The translations under genes and the position numbers were made by a program. The notes beneath the pieces are model-generated. The model ran no database searches and was not told the origin of the DNA. It saw nothing but the letters and a program-made list of their open reading frames with translations. 64,000 nucleotides of DNA from Bolinopsis microptera (lineage: Eukaryota > Ctenophora > Tentaculata > Lobata > Bolinopsidae). The stretch is taken from positions 14,493,675-14,557,674 of the forward strand of contig NC_087076.1 in assembly GCF_026151205.1 (NCBI RefSeq). The letters run 5' to 3'. Below are positions 10,330 through 23,760 of this stretch, piece after piece (the first letter of the stretch is position 1; the number at the start of each line of letters is the position of its first letter).

Positions 10330-13300
10330 TTAAATATTGTCGCGACTGCCGCACAGGGTCGTCAACTAAAGGAGAAGGGGTAGGTTATATTTAAGTGAAT
10401 GGGGATTAGTCATTCTGGCAGGGGTTCTAGGACAATGGAACAGAGTTACAGAGTTACAGACCACTCCGCGTCAACCAACTCCGCCGTCAAAATTTAAATT
10501 GATCGTTGTAATTTTAACGATGATTAAATATACCATTTGATGCACATATTTTAATATGTTATGGTAAAAAGTAAATGATTAATGACGGCGCATAATCGTC
10601 CAGTATGCAGTTTTACTTGCGCGGTACCAAATGAAGAAACTAATTTTTCTTAGGTCAAATGAATTACCAACAAAGTGTTACAATCTTAAATATATCAAAT
10701 CAATTTTAAAATAATAACCCACGGAATAAATAGTTATTACAAATATATCAAAGTATCAAAGTAAGTATCGGTCCCACTAAATCACTCGCAATGGATTTTT
10801 AATTTTTAAAGAAGGGCTCTGATCATGTAAATGTAGTTCTATAGATTTATTTGTCGATGCTGATACCGAAACCGGAAACACCCCATGTATGACATATGGT
10901 TAAAACGCTTCCCGAAGAGTTATTAGCAAAAAACTGTTTTGGTCACGTGACAGGCTAGTGAAACACGAATTCGATTGTTTAGGGTTCGGGTTGTGGCATG
11001 TGTTAATGTTATAATTAGTGTTTCGGTGAAACCATTTCTTTCGGTTACAAAGAGGTAAAAACCCAAGTCACGTGCGCTGGCGAGTGAATTAGTAAAAGCC
11101 AGTAAGTGTATACTCAAGTTGGTAATACTGCAAGGAATTTGATGGCAGTTACGGCATACAGCAGAATAGTGACTATTGCTCGATAATAAGCAGCAAAAGG
11201 CGCCACCAGCCTCCAAGATTCGAATGCGAAGCTGAGATTGCTAAAACTAACTAAAGGTAAGGTTAAAACTTAACAAGCACGAACAATGAGCAGGGAAAAC
11301 AGCGATACAAATTCTGAAAATGGTCTAAGCGTGTGTTTTGTGATTGATCCTCGCCCGAACCGGAGGATCACTAAGCGAACCTGCCTGGGCAAGTGGGCAC
11401 ATGGAGATGAGAATCTACATGAGTAGCACTAGCTGGATATGAGAACCAGCCAGCTGACTCTGTAAGCACTAGCTGACTCTGTAACATTGTAATTTGTTAC
11501 AACTACAAGGTAGTCGGCGGTATTTCACTACCGCTCATCAAAACCTTCGAGTTAATTATTTAATCTCATCCTCTGCAACAGCTAATTGTTACGAATCAAG
11601 TAACAATTAGTAAGGTTCGGACCAGCCAGTCTGGTGGGCGGAACAGGACAGGCAGTAGCACTCGGTAATTCGAATAACTAAAGGTTCCTTAATGAAACAT
11701 TTCCGCTGAAATTTAAATATGAGTCATGAGATGCATAATTTCAGATATATGCTCATTTGAGGTTGGGCAACAAGAATGCCAAGAGGAGATGTTCCAAGCA
11801 AAAGACAAGTTTAAAAAGTGTTATACAGTTGTTAGAGACTATAATGTAAATGTTAAATTAACATAACATGTGGCAACTCTGTCCATTCAACATAATTTCA
11901 TGGTCAGGTGATATTCTGAAAATAGTGAAACAAAATGATTATCTCATGGGAAACAAAGGAATTCAGACAGCAGCACTCGTAATAGAGGTTTTAACCGAAA
12001 ATGATGATGCCAGAATTTGTGAAAACAAAACGCCGTCCGACTTTTAAAAAAGTCAACACTCTTATCTATTTAAAACAACAATTAAATAATTACACTATAA
12101 GCTTGGCATTGTCTTGCACTTCCGGGCAGATTAAGCACTGGACAGCAAATAAATTTCAGACCAGAATAATAGGCCAAGACACTAAGGACTGTTAAATTAT
12201 CTCCAATGGCAGGCAATAATAACAAATTATTGAGTATTTCTATGAGGATTGGACCACAACAACCGTATTTATAACCAGGCAAAGCGGCAGAGATCAGGAG
12301 AACGACCAGCCTGTAGAATCATTGAGGCGTCACGCAGACGGCTAAAATGTACGCTATATAGACGTGTATCATACATAAGATGTTAATGACGAAAATTAAT
12401 ATAAATAGCGGCGAATGCAAATTTACAGAAGTGGTCGGAGCTGGATTTTCAAAACTAATTTAGTTTTCAAGTCTGAGAAGTGAGAGACTTATATGCATTG
12501 TGAAGTGGGTGTGGGCGAGTCATGAACATGAGTAACATGTTTTGAGCTTTAATATTATTAATAATAGGTCACATACAAAGTGTACTTCAGGCCTAAATTT
12601 TATAAAAGTTAGAGACAGAATTTATATAAAGACAAAGTTTGCATGAATATAAATTTTGTCTCATTTGAAATTAAGCAACTTCACCAATTTATTCAGATTG
12701 AATCTATGAGAATAGCGTCCAATCCATAACCCAGCATTGACGGTGGACAGTACGCTAGAAACGGGAATACTCAATGGCGAAACACGGCACGGCGGAACTC
12801 TTCAAAGGATGGACAACACGGCGAAATCACATGACATTCACATTACCGTGGACAGTACTACTACAACGGTACCAATAACCAGACGCATAACCAATATGTT
12901 AAACGTGATGTTAGTGTTGCCAATTATGCCCAATTATATAATTTGACCTATTGACTCCTTTAGACAGATCTGGTTTATGAATTCATCACGTCATTTTCAT
13001 TTGATACAATTAAAATGTATTTTTGATATTAATCAGTGCTTTCTATCAATCGTATACTGTGTTTTATAATAGGTTATAATGAGTCTGTTTCCAGTATCCA
13101 AAGTAATGTGAGTGTGTACTTCCGCCGAGCTGTCCCCTCCTTGGGGGGAAACTCCTCCATAGTGTCCTATACCTTTTTAATGAAATAAAAGACGTAGAAG
13201 GGTCAACTTTTCTTCAAGATCTGTTTCGGGTGATCTTATTCAAAGGTCTGGGTTAAGGGTCTAAGATAACTGTCAGGGTTCGTGTTACAGTATCAAATAA

Positions 13301-13392
13301 CGATTAGGATATGTCACACAACGATTAGAATTGAGTCATGTGTCAAGTGAAATGGCAGTTTGTTTAATTTAGAGCTCAGCTGAGCTCTGAGC
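10330..13392. other. Gene-free stretch
   Basis: About 3 kb without a supported gene. A small direct repeat of AGCACTAGCTGACTCTGTAA is at 11440-11485. The short frames here lack domain similarity or splice support. Confidence 0.5.
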
Positions 13393-15009
13393 CAAAACAG
13401 ACGGTAGAAACAAACAGCCGTGGGCTCACAACCGTCACACAACCCAAACCAGACTAGACAGTCTTTTCCCTAAACGGCTGTTTCAAGACATCTCCGACCA
13501 TTTAGACGTTGGGTACCATGTGTAGATCCTATCTATTAAGTCATTAAACTCATTAAGATAATCCGGAGAAATGTAGGACTGAGTTAGAGTTAGAGATCAA
13601 AACAGAGACAAGCATTATTGGAAAGTAGCAGTGTGTGATGGGTTGGTTAAGTAACGATCAGCTGTAGTACCCACTTGTGTAATAAACGAGTTCATAATAG
13701 TGACGTGTATAGATAAGGGCACAATCATCTGCTCTAACAACAAAACTGTAAATATCAGAACTGAGCACGTAGTTAGATCTTAAAACTGACAATGATGGAG
13801 ACAGTCTGGCTTACGGATTCAAGACTCTGGAATTAAGAGTAAAGAGTAAGATAATTGCGAGAGTATGCGTTATCCTTGTCAAACTAGGACTATTACCAGA
13901 TCCATACCATCCCCGACTAAAGCTCACGTAGTTACGTTCGAGAGTAATAATCCAATAACCACGCTATAATAAGGGATAACGTGTAAACAGTCTGAGACCT
14001 GGACCGGGGAACGTTAAGTGAGAGAAACGGTCCCTGACCAGGCAAGGAACACATGTCACGCAGAACAAACGGCCAGTGAAACGGAGGAGAAGTCGCGTAA
14101 TTTTGTCTGGATCTGGTCAAATCGTTTGATTTGTCCGTTGGGATGGTTCGTCTAATTGGGGAACAATTACGTTGAACAGTGTTTAACGCACGAGAAAAAA
14201 AAACAGAAGGTAGAAAAAAACAGCCGTGGGCTCACAACCGTCACACAACCCAAACCAGACTAGACAGTCTTTCCCCTAAACGACTGTTTCAAGACATATC
14301 TGACCATTTAGACGTTGGGTACCATGTGTAGATCCTATCTATTAAGTCATTAAACTCATTAAGATAATCCGGAGAAATGTAGGACTGAGTTAGAGTTAGA
14401 GATCAAAACAGAGACAAGCATTATTGGAAAGTAGCAGTGTGTGATGGGTTGGTTAAGTAACGATCAGCTGTAGTACCCACTTGTGTAATAAACGAGTTCA
14501 TAATAGTGACGTGTATAGATAAGGGCACAATCATCTGCTCTAACTACAAAACTGTAAATATTAGAACTGAGCACGTAGTTAGATCTTAAAACTGACAATG
14601 ATGGAGACAGTCTGGCGTACGGATTCAAGACTCTGGAGTTAAGAGTAAAGAGTAAGATAATTGCGAGAGTATGAGAGTATGCGTTATCCTTGTCAAACTA
14701 GGACCATTACCAGATCCATACCATCCCCGACTAAAGCTCACGTAGTTACGGTCGAGAGTAATAATCCAATAACCACGCTATAATAAGGGATAACGTGTAA
14801 ACAGTCTGAGACCTGGACCGGGGAACGTTAAGTGAGAGAAACGGTCCCTGACCAGGCAAGGAACACATGTCACGCAGAACAAACGGCCAGTGAAACGGAG
14901 GAGAAGTCGCGTAATTTTGTCTGGATCTGGTCAAATCGTTTGATTTGTCCGTTGGGATGGTTCGTCTAATTGGGGAACAATTACGTTGAACAGTGTTTAG
15001 CGCACGAGA
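13393..15009. repeat. Tandem duplication, two units of about 806-811 bp
   Basis: Unit 1 (13393-14196) and unit 2 (14199-15009) are nearly identical, from the AGCCGTGGGCTCACAACCGT region to AGTGTTTARCGCACGAGA. Unit 2 has an extra 8-bp step (GAGAGTAT duplicated). Both carry the same short minus-strand frame, which starts and stops without splice signals and is not called a gene. Confidence 0.92.
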
Positions 15010-15325
15010 CAGTATCATATCTTCACGTATCTCTCATGAGTAACATTTAGAGCCAAACATTTGTGTATTTCAAGGGTAAAATAAGAGAGCTCTCCAGTTA
15101 TATAAAGTAACCAGTTATATGAACATATTTTATAGTTACTCTAGACGACAAGAGCGGATGATTTGCATAGGGTGGATGTGTAATGGTTTCATTGTTCGTC
15201 ATAAAATGGGCTCATAAAATGGGAGGTCGTCAGTTCTGAAACTGGTCGCTACTCTGACAAGAAGGGTCAGTGTCACAGGTAAGTTTGAAGTGGATCTGTT
15301 TCCTTTTACTTCAAGTATCATTCTG

Positions 15326-16733
15326 TCACCTGTTTCGTGACATTTTAAATTTGGAAACGTGTCTTTTTTGTGAACTAGAGTTCGATATTTCTGTCCTTGC
15401 TTCCTTGGCGGGATTTACTCGTTCTTCAACCAAGCTGGAGTTTATGCTGAACTTTTCTTTTTCTCGAGGCGGTTTCTTCGGGGGAGTTGCCTCTTCCACT
15501 GGAATGTCCTCTTCTTTCTTCCTGCAAAAATAAGTACTCATGAAGTTTAACATACAAACCCACTCAGAGTTAAAAATCACAGTCGCAAATAATTTACAAC
15601 TCTTAAAATTGGAATTTAAAAAACATACAACGCAGTTGTGTCAAAACTGGCAAAAGTAATAATTAAAGGTTAATCTGCCAGAAGTAAATAACAAAGGTTA
15701 ATCTGTGTCACCAAATACCAACTAACCTCGATAGAAGACGGTGTAAATTCCCTGGATGGAGCAGGGAGTCATCGTGACAGGGAAGATTAGAAGAATGAGA
15801 GAAGAATATGGTTATGTCATCCTCTGATTCATCGTCAGCATCATCATTTGAGCCCACACTATCAGACCTCTTCTTAAGAATAGATTTAAGAGAAGTTGTT
15901 ACTTTATCAATAACAATTGGAGCCTGGCTCCTGTTTTCAGTTACATTCCTTTTCTTCTCCTCTACGTCCTCTTCCGAAGAGGTTATTCCTAGGGATTGAA
16001 ACTACATTGAGCAATGTTTATTAAACATGGGATATTTTAATGGAGAATATCCTCAAAAAGGGGATGGGATGAATCATGAATGGCAAGTGGCGATAACGCA
16101 ATAACGCATCCCAATCTTATATTAGTACAATTTTGGAAGTTACCTTCAGTTTTGATATTGGAGAAAGCAGCCAGCTCTTCGGGACTAAAAGCAGGGCGAG
16201 GTTTGGGGACGTTTGGTTTAGGGACACGAGCATTGTTTCGGTTATCACCTGAAAATTCAATAGGATCAAATCAGATCCAGGAAGTTAAATTTTCTTACTT
16301 GACTAAATACTCAAACATCTGGCTCAAATCTAACCGTAATCTATGTATCCGAAATTCAGACGAAGAGAGAGAATACCTACTTCTTTTGATATCTTCCTCA
16401 GTAAGTTCTTCGACAATACCTTCCTCCAGTTCTGTTGTCATATCTAGTTTATTCTTGATATTATCAAGACACTTCTGATATCCTGATAGTTCCTTCACTA
16501 TAGTTTCACGTCTCCTTTTCGCTATATCTATACCTGCAGATGGATAAAGTGAAAAATTGCTACAAGTCAACGTAGTAAATATATGGAGCAATTTCAAACT
16601 TTGATAATATCCAAGAAAGCTTTTGACAGCGTTTTCTGTAACTTTAAATGGGTATTTACAAACCTTGATTAACGGTTCTGTTGACAAACCAACTATCTCC
16701 CAGATACACCATCACTTCTCCAGTGTGTACCAG
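15326..16733 (-). CDS. URI1: URI1, unconventional prefoldin RPB5 interactor (C-terminal five exons)
   Basis: Exons 16733-16664, 16533-16381, 16248-16144, 15988-15727 and 15521-15326 join in phase to 261 residues plus stop. The first piece reads LVHTGEVMVYLGDSWFVNRT, the conserved hairpin-helix region of URI/prefoldin-alpha proteins, followed by a basic helix (IAKRRRETIVKEL). A long acidic region has Thr-Ser-Ser-Glu-Glu-Asp, then SLKSILKKRSDSV and ITIFFSHS. The C-terminus HVSKFKMSRNR resembles the RVSKFKAAR end of animal URI1. URI is a scaffold of the R2TP/prefoldin-like complex that binds RPB5 and affects RNA polymerase assembly; it acts in cytoplasm and nucleus. The N-terminal coiled coil was not located. 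A possible start exon is 17107-17060 (MEQCNHGSGEVKLLVK, phase 0 donor), but intermediate exons are missing. Confidence 0.85.
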
Positions 16734-18732
16734 CTGAAAAAGAGCAACTGTTACTTGTGGGAAAATAATAGATAACAAACAGCCGGGGTAGGGAGTTGCA
16801 GCGGTGAGCAAAATCATATACCTCTATTTCTATCCTATTATATTTAATTTTTGGATTTTTTGAACGTTGCACGTGATTTGATACAAATTTAAAAGAAGAC
16901 GACAAGGGTCCTGACGGGTACATAGATACATAGGGCTCTAGGTAATTTAAAAAAGGCCCGTTTCGTTAACACTTTATTAACACTTTAGGCCCAATTTATC
17001 GGAACAAGTTTGATGAATTTAAAAGAATGCCGCCCATATTAAAGAATTAACACCTATACCTTCACGAGAAGTTTTACTTCACCAGAACCATGGTTGCACT
17101 GTTCCATTAGTTCAGAAAATATACTCACCACGGTCAGCTTGTCTACAACGCACCGCTCGTTAAATCATACGGTTCGTATTTTCCAACCAAAATTACATCG
17201 AAGCGTTGATTTTTATCGTAGAGATTAAATTAAATTTCGCGGTCATTTCGAAGTTTTGATTCCGCAGAAGGACATTGAACTCCAGAATTTCTCATTAGTC
17301 AATTTGAACTTGACCGAACGTTCGCAGCGTTTAAGACCTTTGCGTTTGATGTGATCCGTTTTACAAGGTTCCGAGGATAAACCAGGATTGACTGTAGTTC
17401 ATGAAATTTCGTACGATACAAGTCTCGTGGCGTCGTGCTTGTTATTCTAACATGCGCTCGTATAGTGCCCTTTAAGTTTAAAATTCTTTTGAAGAAAGGT
17501 ATGGGTATGTGACTTAATTAACCATAGTCCGTAGTAATTATGATAAATCAGGAAACTAGACTTGCATTATAAGTGTTGAAGTGGCCATTACCATTTACCA
17601 GCGTGGACTGTGTACCTGTCATGTGTACTGTGTACGTGGTGAAAATAATTGTTTATCAGATTCGAAGAATCTGGTAATTCTGAGTATATTTTCATTGATA
17701 ATGTTTCAATGGACATCTCTAGTAAATGTGACATTAAACCATAGAATTAATGTAACAGGTCAGTGTTGACCATTGAGCTAGCATCACTGTAACTGTAAGC
17801 GTTGTGTATCTTTTGACTAGATTAGTCCTTGTGAAGTAGTCTTCAAGTCCCCACTTTTGAGCTTCTCTTGTTTCTTCTAATTTAGAAACCACTATCTATC
17901 TATTTAGAAACTATCTTTTGTTCTGTATCTTATTATTTAGAAACCATCATCTTTCGTTCTCTATATTTGTTCTGATCATTAATTTCAGCAGCAATTTTAG
18001 TTTCAGACGATTTATGGTTTGCGATTCCGGAAGGCTTCTGTTTTGTTGATAATACTAATAGTATATTTATTGTTGAATCATCCATAAAGCTCTGAAATTA
18101 AATTCCCGAAGTCCCCACACTTCACTCAACCACCTACGCTTGTACTTTGTAGGACTGAATTGTCATGGAAAATTAAGGGCAACAAATCCCTTTTTTTTTA
18201 CTTGTTTTAAAATAAATATTTGTGTGGTATGCGTAAGTAAATAATATATCCTTTTCGCAATACAAATTCAGTGAAACTCAAAAGTCGTGATTGGCCTCAA
18301 TTTCCACTAACCAAACTAACAGTAACGTTACATAAATATATTATAATTTATATCTAACTGTCGATGAGTATATTAAATACAATTTAAGTCTGGAGGGTTG
18401 GTTTTAAAAGTGGAGCAGTTTACGAATAACGAATAAAAACATCCTAATCATACTAATTTCATCCTTCGTAAGACGATAAAACGAATTAACAAATCTGTAC
18501 GAGGTCTATCAATGGACTATGTGTGAAGTTAATGTTCAATTTGCCAACTACTAATCGATTTTTAAGAATTCAGAATCAATGAGTTGATCAACATGTGCGT
18601 GAAGTTTGATCTTATATCAAAAGCTCTTCACATGACAATCCGTTGACGTCAAATTGTGAAATAGTGATCGTTTTTTGCGAACTTTACTAATGACCAGGCT
18701 CTCAAACAGCCATTCCAATATTTTTTCTTCTA
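16734..18732. other. Upstream of URI1, no firm exon
   Basis: It should contain the 5' exons of URI1. Only a weak candidate exon (17060-17107, minus) was seen. The rest, to the LINE tail, is AT-rich without a supported gene. Confidence 0.4.
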
Positions 18733-18792
18733 AGTTACTTACTTCGTTACTTCGTTACTTCGTTGAGTTCATCCGTGGAGCCGGAAGGGTCA

Positions 18793-19940
18793 TCAGATAT
18801 CTGACCACCTGGATGGCGAGTAGTCGACCAGTGAGTTTGACCAACTGCAGCTGTAGCCGGCGACCGGAGGGTTGTCCGGTATCAAAGCAAGAAAGTTCGA
18901 CAAACTACACTTAAACATGTCAAAGGATGAATCAGCCTTTACTGTGTGAGGCACTTTGTTCCACAGCTTCGGTCCTTGAACTGCAAAAGACCTGTCGTAC
19001 AGTGACTGGTTGCGTAAGGAACTTGACTTTGACAATGAGGGTATGACAGCTACATCCCCGTGTCTTGGGGTCACCTTGAATTTGATATCACAGCAGTTTG
19101 GTACCACATTATGGAGAATCTTCCACATCATCAGGATGATATACCTCTCCCGTCTGCGCTGTAGAGATTTAAGCTGTACGAGTCTTTCCCAATAGTTGAG
19201 TAGTTGAAGACCGCCAATACGACTGGTGAAAGTTCTTTGCACCCCCTCTATCAGCTGTATTTCAGTCACCTTAGTAGGGCTCCAGAGTGGGCAGCAATAC
19301 TCTAGTAAGCTTCTTACTAGTGACTTGTAGAGAGTAATCATTACGGTCTTGTCGCGAGTTTTGAACACACTGAATACCCAAGATAGTGTGCTCCTTGCTT
19401 TGGGTACCATGTTGCCGATGTGTGTCGACCAGCTAAGATCACTTGAAACCATAACTCCAAGATCTCGGACGTTTTCGACAGGATAAAGTATGTCCTGACT
19501 GGATACTTTGTAACGCAGTGTTTCGGCAAAGAAGGGTAGTTCGGGGAATGAGCTCTTACTGTTATGGAGGTGATTTAACAGCTCGAACTTCTGCTCGTGA
19601 AGCTTCATGTTGTTGCTACGTGACCAGTCAAGAATCTTATAGATATCTTCTTGTAACAACTGACAGTCTTCAAAACAGCCAATCTGTTTGGAGACTCTAG
19701 TATCATCGGCGAAAAAACTCACCCTAGATGAGTCCACTACTTGTTCTAGATCATTGATGAACAAGATAAAGAGAAGCGGCCCCAAAACGCTTCCCTGGGG
19801 AACACCACTTAAAACCTTTGCGATAACCGAGTGAACTCCATTAAGCACCACGACTTGTTCGCGATCAAAGAGAAAGGACTTTATCCACTCTATGAGCTTG
19901 CCATGAAACCCATATTTTCTCAGCTTGTGAATGAGAAGAT
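18793..19940 (-). pseudogene. LINE reverse transcriptase, C-terminal part
   Basis: The frame carries the RT core motifs GVPQGSVLGPLLFILFINDL and FFADDT, then the thumb and the conserved LINE C-terminal region ending near GPKLWNKVPHTV. The preceding RT residues (IYLDYAKAFDKVDL) lie at 21350-21420 on the far side of an inserted element, so the gene cannot be translated as a unit. Both halves belong to one original reading frame because the TTAA target site restores the phase exactly. RT would copy LINE RNA onto nicked chromosomal DNA; this copy is inactive. Confidence 0.9.
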
Positions 19941-21349
19941 TTAAGGGGACATATACAAAAAGCTTTTATGTCCCGAACAGGCTGTAACTTCATATTAAGA
20001 AAGTATACATTAAAACAATAAGATTTGATACATTCAAAATTATTTTTGAGGAACCGCACTTTCGAAAAAATAAATATTTTCTTTTTCGAAAATTTTGAAA
20101 ATTTTGAGAAGTCTGTCACTGTTATACCGATATTTCAGTTGTTTTCGACGTTTTTTGGCTGATTTTTTTTTACTGAACATTACTTACACTCCGTACAAGA
20201 AGCCCTTCAAAGGATTTTATAATTAAAATATAGATGACGAAGTTACAAACCAAACAAGGTCGAGAGAAGCAAAATTGAAATTTTTGTAAAAATCAAAGTT
20301 GTATATTTTACCATTCACCCAGGTCGTAAGATATCGCTTTAAAAATTCTTGTGAGTGTAGCTGATAATCATATCCAACTTTGTGGAACAGGATTTCTCTC
20401 AGTTTTGAGTTTTAAGGTATGAAATGTGGCCTAAACGACTTAGTAAAATTCATCGTAAAAAAGGGCCAAACATGGCAGAATTAAGGCTTAAAATGCCTAT
20501 AACTCAAAAAGTATCAGTTTTTTTAAAATAATTTTTACAGAATCGTAATCAGCTTGAGAAGACGAATCTTTTAGTACCAAATAGATGATTTTAGAAGACA
20601 AATTGTCTTAAATAATTTTCCAGCTCGAACACAAGGGTCCCCCCTTGTATAAATGTTGTACAAATTGTACACATTTTTTTACCAATTTTGTGTCTTTAAC
20701 TATTATAAATTTGGTACTAAAAGATTCGTCTTACCAAGCTGATTACGATCCTGTAAAAATTATTTCAAAAAAACTGATACTTTTTGAGTTATAGGCATTT
20801 TAAGCCTTAAATCTGCCATGTTTGGCCCTTTTTTAAGATGAATTTTACTAAGTCGTTTAGGCCACATTTCATACCTTAAAACTCAAAACTGAGAGAAATC
20901 CTGTTCCACAAAGTTGGATATGATTATCAGCTACACTCACAAGAATTTTTAAAGCGATATCTTATGACCTGGGTGGATGGTAAAATATACAACTTTGATT
21001 TTTACAAAAATTTCAATTTTGCTTCTCTCGACCTTGTTTGGTTTGTAACTTCGTCATCTATATTTTAATTATAAAATCCTTTGAAGGGCTTCTTGTACGG
21101 AGTGTAAGTAATGTTCAGTAAAAAAAATCAGCCAAAAAACGTCGAAAACGACTGAAATATCGGTATAACAGTGACAGACTTCTCAAAATTTTCAAAATTT
21201 TCGAAAAAGAAAATATTTATTTTTTCGAAAGTGCGGTTCCTCAAAAATAATTTTGAATGTATCAAATCTTATTGTTTTAATGTATACTTTCTTAATATGA
21301 AGTTACAGCCTGTTCGGGACATAAAAGCTTTTTGTATATGTCCCCTTAA
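19941..21349. mobile_element. 1.4-kb fold-back DNA element with TTAA target duplication
   Basis: The element is 19945-21345, flanked by TTAA at 19941-19944 and 21346-21349. Its ends are GGGGACATATACAAAAAGC and the exact inverse. The two arms (to about 20582 and from about 20709) are about 640 bp each with a few mismatches, around a 126-bp spacer. The 84-residue frames at both ends are the same arm read twice and are not genes. TTAA target choice is the hallmark of piggyBac-type transposases, so this is probably a non-autonomous passenger of such a family. Confidence 0.93.
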
Positions 21350-21505
21350 GTCGACTTTATCGAACGCCTTAGCGTAATCCAGATATATAGAATCTGTATC
21401 TTCACCACGAGTAAACCCTTCGTAGATGTCGTCAAAATGGCCGAGTGCTTGTCGTTTCATTTCATTTCCAATAGAAATAGACATCTTTTTAAAAACTTTA
21501 CGCAT

Positions 21506-23760
21506 CTGTCTACAAATCTTTTCATTTATCTGACCTTATTAGATATGATTTGTTTTTCGATCGATTTAAACTTCTGATACCCATTATCAATAAATAAACC
21601 GTTACAAATACATGTTGACCAGTTCTGAATCCTCATAGCATAGGATGTTAAGCCACCCCTTTAAAATAGCTGCTAAATTTGTAGGTCCAACCTATGCTAT
21701 AGTGCAAACTTGGTTACATGTTCGACAGAGTTAAAAAGAAACGTATAACACAACTTGAGTAACAGATGAGTCCTCAAACTTACATGGCCGGGCATAAAAG
21801 CCTTTTTGCTGAGAGGTACCATTATCTCCATTTTGTGTTCAGAGCTCAGTTTCTCTAAAGTTGAGATCAGCTCCTTGTAATCCTGGTCACACCTGACAAG
21901 AAGTTTACTTTAAGGACTCCTAAGAGGTCAACATATTGTAATACCTTGACACACCTTTTAACTTTACGCTAAAAATATTGTTTTCATCATCTCCCGACAC
22001 AGGGATCATTTGGACTTTGGTCACCAGCAGTGATGTGGTTAAGCTTCTCCGCAGCGGAAATAACATAATGGCGGGTGACCTCATTATATCAGAGCTAGAT
22101 ATATAAACACAATATTTGATTGTCTGAGGAATCTAATAAAACGAAATCATCGACTATCAAATTAAATTTCAACTAAATCATAGGTCAAGCAGCTGCAATA
22201 AGCTATAAAGTCTCACTTCTGCATGTGTTGAACTTTATCGTCCACCGACTCGAGGTTAAGTTGGTGAGCATTTCTCAGTTTGTCCGCTTGTAACATGTTA
22301 AGCTAGGTTCATGAGTTCAGGGTTAGAGAATTAAACGACATTATAGCTAGAACGAGGATAATATGTACGAGGGTAGAGGCGACTATCAGGTTCAGGGATC
22401 GTTCATGCATATAAATAATATTAAATATAAGAGTCTAACTTAGACTCCTCCCTCTATTCAAAATTTCGAACCGCCACTTAATCTGCTGACGTAACATGTA
22501 AACAGTTCATCAATAAATGTCAGGTTTTTAGCCAGAGTAACAATGTGCTAACCATTTCATTTGCATCAACATTTTGAAAGGCAGTGCCATGATATAAACA
22601 TGAATACATTGCGTGTTATTGCAATGCCTCAAAGGTGTTACATTTAATTTAATTGGTAGAGTTGATAGCACCAACGTCATAAGAAGACGTGGAAGTACGC
22701 AACAATAATACATATTAAACAACAGTTTGATTGGTGACAGGGAAAGGGTCCTTTGATGATATTTGGGTGTATTTGCGGTACAACTGAATCCTGTAAGCCG
22801 TTGTTGTTGTTTGCTAAAAATTGTTAAGTTTATATTTGAACAGTCTCTTCCGCCGGACAAAATGTTTGATCTTCAATAAATTGAAATAAAACTCATTTGT
22901 TCTGATATGACAGTTGGTATGCTACATAGGTGATAGGATGGGCATAGGATTATATTTAATTGTCGCCAGTTCTTGCCTTCTCTTTATTTAAAGCAAAGTT
23001 TTCAATAGTTTCGTACGTGCTTAAACTATCCTTTTATCTTATTTTTCCGTGCATGATCATTAAAACATAGTTGTGTGATACTGTTATCCAAATCAAGCAA
23101 GTATTGTATTTGTTTTCATTTCATAGTATGTTTGAGTTGTATATTCCTCTGAGGAAGGGCTGAAATGATCGTCACATTGAATTGTACATTAGATTGGAAA
23201 ACATAGCAGTAACTCATTGCTGACACGGGTAATTTGGTGTTTTTGTCGTGGCCAATATCGAAAAATGTATCGGATAAAATGGAAATAGTGACGATTTTCG
23301 AACAATTCACTTTCTAAATAAATGATTTGCATCGTTTAAATTTTTGTGCGATTTATGATTTTTAACTTGTTGGATCCAACACCACTTCAAAGTTAAAATT
23401 ACAAGTGGCTTTTATGAAGCCAGGCCAAAATCTGAAATAACTAAATATTTTAAAGATTGCAGTAAAACTTCAGAAATGTAAACGAATCGACGGGGATTAA
23501 ATCAATTATATCAAATTTAATCTTCTTAACATAAAAATAAATCAAAAGCATTGTGAGAGACATTTGCTTAATAAATATCAATCATGAGTCAAAGTCTTTT
23601 TTTATAAAAATCTACAAAATTGTAATTATAATCTGAAAACGCGTACTGATTGCTGAAATACTATGCTTAATCACGAAATGTTATGCTTAATTATGTATGT
23701 AACAACAATGTAGAACAATGATCTAAAATAGACCTAACAAAAATAACAATATAATAAAAT
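21506..23760. other. Gene-free stretch
   Basis: About 2.2 kb of AT-rich DNA between the LINE and the 3' end of GBE1. Short open frames at 22528-22860 and 23116-23310 show neither domains nor splice signals. Confidence 0.5.

Larger units (their letters stand above)
18735..21505 (-). mobile_element. 5'-truncated CR1-group LINE, interrupted by a fold-back element
   Basis: The minus-strand reverse transcriptase runs from 21505 to 18793, broken by the insertion 19945-21345. At its 3' end, 18735-18765 holds about three 8-bp AACGAAGT units, the kind of short-repeat tail known from CR1-like LINEs. No endonuclease or ORF1 is seen beyond 21505, so the copy is 5'-truncated. Confidence 0.85.

Noticed and set aside
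13932..15018. Two similar frames (RQNYATSPPFHWPFVL)
   Set aside because: They are the same sequence in a tandem duplication, with no start context, splice sites or homology that I recognise.
16693..16923. Minus-strand frame MYPSGPLSSSFKF as the missing URI1 N-terminal exon
   Set aside because: It does not show the expected VPFG...MPG pattern or a coiled coil, and its end does not fit the next exon's content.
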